Both the position numbers and the translations under genes were made by a program. Source: Betaproteobacteria bacterium (GTDB lineage: Bacteria; Pseudomonadota; Gammaproteobacteria; Burkholderiales; Usitatibacteraceae). Taken from it: a DNA stretch of 9,955 bases. The stretch lies in contig JAAOZZ010000173.1 of assembly GCA_012274175.1 (NCBI GenBank), positions 1-9,955 of the forward strand. The letters run 5' to 3'. Shown piece after piece: positions 6,620 to 9,955 of the stretch (position 1 is its first letter; every line of letters starts with the position of its first letter). The notes under the pieces are model-generated. The model was given only the letters and a program-made list of their open reading frames with translations. It ran no database searches and was not told the DNA's origin.

Positions 6620-6660
6620 AGCGTAATCCGGGCGGCGAAAACACCGTTGACCCCGGTCAA
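6620..6660 (-). promoter_or_regulatory. Perfect FNR-type box plus -10 before the lipoprotein-nitroreductase-FNT operon
   Basis: TTGACCCCGGTCAA at 6647-6660 is a perfect inverted repeat (TTGACC/GGTCAA, 2-base spacer), equal to TTGAC-N4-GTCAA of the FNR/Anr/Dnr/FixK type. Twenty-one bases further on the minus strand is TACGCT (6625-6620), a weak -10 (three of six), predicting a start near 6612 and a leader of about 53 bases before the ATG at 6559. A weak -10 fits a promoter that needs an activator. The box overlaps the last bases of the mgtA gene, including its TGA stop (6657-6659). Confidence 0.65.
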
Positions 6661-9152
6661 ACCCGGGCCAAACGCCGGTAGAAGAAGCGCTTGGCGGTCT
6701 CGGCGAGGACGAGGTAGGCCACCACCAGCACGACCAGCACGCCGAAGTAGAGCGGCGGCGGCGCCTCGAATCCCAGGGCGGCGGCCGCGGGCGTGAAGGG
6801 CAGCGCCAGGGCCACGGCGATCACTGCGAGGGAGGTGACGGCGAGCGCTGCGCTGGGACGGCTCGCGAACGGGTTTCCCCGGGTGCGGATCACGAAGATC
6901 ACGAGCACCTGGGTGGCGAGGGACTCGATGAACCAGCCGGTGCGGAAGAGGGACTCGTCGGCGGTGAAGAGCGTGAGCAGGACATAGAAGGTGAGGAAAT
7001 CGAAGAGCGAGCTTACCGGCCCCATGGTCCACATGAAATTCCGGATGAGCGTCATGTCCCACTTCTGGGGACGGGCCACTTCCTCGGCGTCGGCGTGGTC
7101 CAGGGGAATCGGGATCTCGGAGACGTCGTACAGGAGGTTGTTCAGCAGGATCTGCGTGGGCAGCAGCGGCAGGAAGGGCAGGAAGAGGGAGGCGCCCGCC
7201 ATGCTGAACATGTTGCCGAAGTTGGAGCTCGTGCCCATCAGGATGTACTTGCGGATGTTCACGAAGGTGCGCCGCCCCTCGAGCACGCCCTGGTGCACCA
7301 CCTCGAGGTCGCGGCGCAGGAGGATCAGGTCGGCCGCCTCCTTCGCCACGTCCACGGCGTTGTTCACCGACAGGCTCACGTCGGCCGAATGCAGTGCCGG
7401 CGCGTCGTTGATGCCGTCGCCCAGGAAGCCCACGACGTGCCCGCGCCACTTGAGGATGTGCACGATGCGGTTCTTCTGCGCCGGGTTCACGCGGCAGAAG
7501 ATGGAGGTGTTCTCGACCCGGGCGGCGAGGGCGGCGTCGTCGAGGCGGTCGATCTCGGTTCCGGTGAGCGCGCCGCGCACCGGCACTCCCAGGGATTCGC
7601 ACAGGCGCAGCGTCACGGGCGCGCCGTCGCCGGTGAGGATCTTCACTTCCACGCCGCTCGCGGCCAGCGCGGCGAGCGCCTGTGCCGCGCCCGGCTTGGG
7701 CGGATCGACGAAGGTGACGAATCCCGCGAGCATGAGGTCCTGCTCGTCTCCGGCCTGGATGCGGTCGCCCTCGAATGTCCGGTACGCGACGCCGAGCACC
7801 CGCAGGCCCGCCGTCCCGAGTGCCTCGAGCCGGCTCGAGGCCGCGGCCCGCGCGCCCTCGTCGAAGATGCACGGCGCGGCGCCGTCGGCGCTCGCGTAGT
7901 GCGTGGTGAGCGCGAGGAGATCCTCGGGCGCGCCTTTCACGATGAGCAGGCGGCGGTCCCCGCGGTGGAGCAGCACCGAGACGCGGCGGCGCTCGAAATC
8001 GAATGGAAGCTCCGCCACCTTCGTCCAGGGCGCGGGATCGACTGTCTTTCCCGCGAGGATCGCTTCGTCCAGGGGCGTGCGGATGCCGGCCTGGAAGGCG
8101 CTGTTGAGGTAAGCCATCTCGAGCGTCTCGGGGCTCTCGGCGCCGGCGACGTCCACGGCGCGGTCGAGGCGGATCTTGGCGAGCGTGAGGGTCCCGGTCT
8201 TGTCGGTGCAGAGCACGTCCATGCTGCCCAGGCCCTCGATGGCCGCCAGGCGCTTGACGATCACGTGGCGCGACGAGAGCCGCAGCGCGCCGTGGGCGAG
8301 CGTGACCGACACGATCATCGGCAGGAGCTCCGGCGTGAGGCCCACGGCGAGGGCGATGGCGAAGAGGAACGAATCGAGCAGCGGCCGGTGCAGCGCCGCG
8401 TTCACCAGCAGCACGAACAGCACCATGAACGCGGTGAGCCGCATCACCAGCATCCCGAAGGCGCGGGTGCCGCGCTCGAAGTTGGTGGGCGCCGGTTCCG
8501 CGGCGATGGTGCGCGCGATCTTGCCGATCTCCGTCGACGCACCGGTGCGGCGGATGCGCATCGTGGCCGACCCGCTCACGACCGAAGTGCCCATGAAGAG
8601 ATCGTCGGGGCCCTGGTCGCCGGTTTGCGCGCCGGGCTGCTTTTCCACCGGGAACGGCTCGCCGGTGAGCAGCGCCTCGTTCACGTGCAGGCCGTTGGCC
8701 TCCAGCAGCCGCCCGTCGCCGGGGATGAGCGAGCCCGGGGAAAGCAGCACCACGTCGCCGGGCACGAGGCGCGCCACGGCGAGCGACAGGGGCTTGCCGT
8801 CGCGTATCACCGTGGCGTGGACCTGCACGCGGCGCGTGAGCGCCTCGGCCGCACGCCCCGCCCGGTGCTCCTGCACGAAATCGATCGCGACACTCAGCAC
8901 CACCATCGAGAGGATGATGGCGAAGCTCGCCACCTGGCCGGAGAACGCCGACACGAGGCTTGCCGCGAGCAGGATGAGCACGAGGGGGCTGCGGAAGCGC
9001 CGCAGCAGCTCGCCCATCGGCGAGCGGGTGCGCCGGGGCCGGAATTCGTTGGGGCCGAACTCGCGCGCTCGACGTTGCGCCTCGACGCCGGTGAGCCCGA
9101 TGGCGCCCGCGGCGCTGTCCGGGCTCAATGGCGAGCCGGCTTCGGCGTCCAT
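6657..9152 (-). CDS. mgtA: Magnesium-transporting P-type ATPase, MgtA/MgtB type (P3B)
   Basis: An inner-membrane ATPase that imports Mg2+, 831 residues. Order of parts: cation-ATPase N-terminal domain (about 18-50), first transmembrane pairs (55-92), actuator domain with [10 protein letters not shown] (162-171), transmembrane [10 protein letters not shown] (271-280), and phosphorylation site CTDKTGTLT with Asp317. These are followed by nucleotide-binding KGAPEDLL (406-413), TGDG (507-510), hinge [10 protein letters not shown] (578-587), and the MgtA-type C-terminal membrane region [20 protein letters not shown] (641-660) with [14 protein letters not shown]. coli MgtA is 898 residues; this protein lacks most of the extra N-terminal tail. 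ATG 9152 has GGAG five bases before it, and the start lies inside the 3' end of the small upstream ORF (28-base overlap). No mgtL-type leader peptide or Mg2+ riboswitch is evident; instead an FNR-type box lies at 9326-9339. Confidence 0.94.
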   Translation of the reverse strand: MDAEAGSPLSPDSAAGAIGLTGVEAQRRAREFGPNEFRPRRTRSPMGELLRRFRSPLVLILLAASLVSAFSGQVASFAIILSMVVLSVAIDFVQEHRAGRAAEALTRRVQVHATVIRDGKPLSLAVARLVPGDVVLLSPGSLIPGDGRLLEANGLHVNEALLTGEPFPVEKQPGAQTGDQGPDDLFMGTSVVSGSATMRIRRTGASTEIGKIARTIAAEPAPTNFERGTRAFGMLVMRLTAFMVLFVLLVNAALHRPLLDSFLFAIALAVGLTPELLPMIVSVTLAHGALRLSSRHVIVKRLAAIEGLGSMDVLCTDKTGTLTLAKIRLDRAVDVAGAESPETLEMAYLNSAFQAGIRTPLDEAILAGKTVDPAPWTKVAELPFDFERRRVSVLLHRGDRRLLIVKGAPEDLLALTTHYASADGAAPCIFDEGARAAASSRLEALGTAGLRVLGVAYRTFEGDRIQAGDEQDLMLAGFVTFVDPPKPGAAQALAALAASGVEVKILTGDGAPVTLRLCESLGVPVRGALTGTEIDRLDDAALAARVENTSIFCRVNPAQKNRIVHILKWRGHVVGFLGDGINDAPALHSADVSLSVNNAVDVAKEAADLILLRRDLEVVHQGVLEGRRTFVNIRKYILMGTSSNFGNMFSMAGASLFLPFLPLLPTQILLNNLLYDVSEIPIPLDHADAEEVARPQKWDMTLIRNFMWTMGPVSSLFDFLTFYVLLTLFTADESLFRTGWFIESLATQVLVIFVIRTRGNPFASRPSAALAVTSLAVIAVALALPFTPAAAALGFEAPPPLYFGVLVVLVVAYLVLAETAKRFFYRRLARV

Positions 9153-9292
9153 TTTTGCTCCACCACCACGCTGCGCAGGGACTGGGCCGCGAGATGCGCG
9201 CGCAGCGCGCGGTAGATCCGGAAGCCGAGGACATTCTCTATGCCGTCGAGGACGGCCGGGGCGGGCGGCGGCGCGGGCGCGAATCCCTTCAT
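9125..9292 (-). CDS. Hypothetical 55-residue protein overlapping the mgtA start
   Basis: The frame is open from a TTG at 9430, but I place the start at ATG 9292, giving 55 residues ([20 protein letters not shown]... ending TPKPARH). By hand count, third codon positions are about 85% G/C from 9292 onward but only about 63% in the 27 codons between ATG 9373 and 9292, so coding-like composition begins at 9292. The FNR-type box and its -10 lie inside the longer version, which also argues for the shorter one. The predicted transcript start (about 9291-9292) falls on this ATG and no ribosome-binding site precedes it, so it would be leaderless. The protein has a Pro/Ala-rich start and a basic, amphipathic-looking middle ([20 protein letters not shown]) and matches no family I know. 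It could be a small partner of MgtA or a coupling leader. ATG 9373 (82 residues) is the alternative. Confidence 0.45.
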   Translation of the reverse strand: MKGFAPAPPPAPAVLDGIENVLGFRIYRALRAHLAAQSLRSVVVEQKWTPKPARH

Positions 9293-9298
9293 CCGGAA

Positions 9299-9366
9299 AC
9301 GATAGTCCCGCTCACGCACCGGGCGTTGACGGGCATCAAAGGGGACATGGCCCGGGGCGGGAGAAT
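9299..9366. promoter_or_regulatory. Divergent FNR-type promoter between mgtA unit and MBL gene
   Basis: TTGACGGGCATCAA at 9326-9339 fits TTGAY-N4-RTCAA on both half-sites. Towards mgtA, TATCGT (9304-9299) follows after 21 bases, with a predicted start at about 9291-9292. Towards the MBL gene, GAGAAT (9361-9366) follows after 21 bases, with a predicted start near 9374 and a leader of about 83 bases. Both -10 candidates have four of six consensus matches. A bidirectional low-oxygen promoter is the simplest reading, but the plus-strand arm is the weaker claim. Confidence 0.55.
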
Positions 9367-9388
9367 GGGCCATCGCCTCCCCTTTTCC

Positions 9389-9408
9389 CGCGGCCGGCTT
9401 CGGCCGCG
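9389..9408. other. Strong 8-bp hairpin in the leader of the MBL gene
   Basis: CGCGGCCG (9389-9396) pairs perfectly with CGGCCGCG (9401-9408) around a GCTT loop. It lies between the predicted plus-strand transcript start (about 9374) and the MBL ATG (9457). There is no T-run after it on either strand; a CCCCTTTTCCC stretch precedes it on plus. It could stabilise or regulate the MBL leader, or block read-through. Nothing else recognisable is present in 9374-9456 apart from AAGG (9448-9451), the MBL ribosome-binding site. Confidence 0.5.
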
Positions 9409-9456
9409 ACTCCTGCGCCAGGGGCGGCAACCCGATTTTGGTGTATTAAGGCAAGG

Positions 9457-9955
9457 ATGAAGATCCGATTCCTCGGCGCGACGGGCACGGTCACGGGATC
9501 GAAGTACCTGGTCACCGCGGGGGCCAGCCTGCTCGTGGATTGCGGCCTGTTCCAGGGCTTCAAGCAATTGCGCCTGCGCAACTGGGCCCCTCCGCCCTTC
9601 GACCCGCCGTCCATCGGCGCCGTGGTGCTCACCCATGCGCACATCGACCACACGGGATACCTGCCGCTGCTGGTGAAGCGCGGTTTCACCGGCAAGATCC
9701 ATTGCAGCGAGTCCACCTACGAGCTCTGCCGCATCCTGCTGCCCGACAGCGCCCACCTGCAGGAGGAGGAGGCCGAGCACGCCAACCGCCACGGCTTCTC
9801 GAAGCACGCGCCCGCGCTGCCGCTCTACACCCGCAAGGATGCCGATGCGGCGTTGAAGCGCTTCGCGCCCGTGGCCTTCGAGCGGGATTTCGACCCGGTC
9901 CCCGGGATCACGGCACGGCTGCGGCTTGCCGGGCACATCCTGGGCGCCGCGACCG
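9457..9955 (+). CDS. MBL-fold RNase-like protein (beta-CASP/CPSF-type family), N-terminal part
   Basis: From ATG 9457 the frame stays open to the window end, giving 166 complete codons. It begins [19 protein letters not shown], the usual opening of bacterial MBL-fold proteins with an RNA-specificity domain (YSH1/CPSF-like, ~450 residues). [10 protein letters not shown] (25-34) supplies the first strand and Asp. [12 protein letters not shown] (59-70) is the metal-binding HxHxDH motif, and AGHILGAA (158-165) holds the next metal-ligand His. The beta-CASP and C-terminal parts lie beyond the window. It is predicted to hydrolyse RNA using two Zn2+ ions in the cytoplasm; some bacterial relatives have uncharacterised targets. 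AAGG sits five bases before the start. It is divergent from the mgtA unit and shares the FNR-type box at 9326-9339, consistent with a role in RNA turnover under low oxygen (inference). Confidence 0.9.
   Translation, partial: MKIRFLGATGTVTGSKYLVTAGASLLVDCGLFQGFKQLRLRNWAPPPFDPPSIGAVVLTHAHIDHTGYLPLLVKRGFTGKIHCSESTYELCRILLPDSAHLQEEEAEHANRHGFSKHAPALPLYTRKDADAALKRFAPVAFERDFDPVPGITARLRLAGHILGAAT

Noticed and set aside
5361..6644. A 427-codon version of the nitroreductase gene reaching past the lipoprotein
   Set aside because: The added part is a shadow of the lipoprotein gene; the family homology starts only after 5960.
7095..9215. A 706-codon plus-strand open frame antisense to mgtA
   Set aside because: Its translation is an Arg/Gly/His/Ala-rich shadow with no recognisable domain, opposite a clear gene.
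6445..9234. A 929-codon open frame on the minus strand overlapping mgtA
   Set aside because: It is a different frame of the mgtA gene with Arg/Ala/Pro/Gly-rich low-complexity translation. In high-GC DNA stops are rare in shadow frames; the mgtA frame carries all P-type ATPase motifs.
9374..9430. N-terminal extension of the small ORF to TTG 9430
   Set aside because: It would place the FNR-type promoter and the MBL leader hairpin inside the gene, and the codons before 9292 have weaker coding-like third-position composition.

Overview
The window is a gene-dense, high-GC segment. It looks like a chromosome piece from a Gram-negative proteobacterium, most likely a betaproteobacterium. That placement is an inference from base composition, the outer-membrane cytochrome-porin, lipoprotein signal peptides and overall gene style; there is no rRNA or other taxonomic marker. 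No gap between genes exceeds about 210 bases. I see no tRNA, rRNA, CRISPR, insertion sequence or phage gene.

Layout. Bases 1-1560 (minus) carry a c-type monoheme cytochrome fused to an outer-membrane beta-barrel (Cyc2-like), followed by the first 30 codons of a small lipoprotein. Bases 1763-3369 (minus) carry a PiT-type phosphate transporter and its DUF47/PhoU-like partner, overlapping by one base. Bases 3492-4505 (plus) carry gpsA (glycerol-3-phosphate dehydrogenase), divergent from the phosphate pair. Bases 4525-6559 (minus) form a tightly overlapping three-gene operon: a lipoprotein of unknown function, a SagB/ThcOx-type nitroreductase and a formate/nitrite (FNT) channel. Bases 6657-9292 (minus) hold a small ORF overlapping an MgtA-type Mg2+ P-type ATPase. 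From 9457 (plus) a beta-CASP metallo-beta-lactamase RNase-like gene runs off the end.

The most interesting signal lies between the genes. Four intergenic sites fit the FNR/Anr/FixK pattern TTGA-N6-TCAA (one mismatch allowed), at 1639-1652, 3442-3455, 6647-6660 and 9326-9339. Each is followed, 21-22 bases downstream on the minus strand, by a -10-like hexamer, which is the class II geometry expected for an FNR-family activator. Two sites, in divergent gaps, have the same geometry on the plus strand as well (towards gpsA and the MBL gene). Every transcription unit that starts in the window therefore has such a site in front of it. The content (outer-membrane electron-transfer cytochrome, phosphate and Mg2+ uptake, nitrite/formate channel, nitroreductase, RNase-like protein) fits a low-oxygen or anaerobic-survival regulon. 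This is inferred from motif and layout; regulation has not been shown.

Two of the predicted start sites fall on or next to a start codon (gpsA and the 55-residue ORF before mgtA), suggesting leaderless or near-leaderless mRNAs. The phosphate transporter has a strong Shine-Dalgarno sequence spaced for an ATC codon rather than a normal start.
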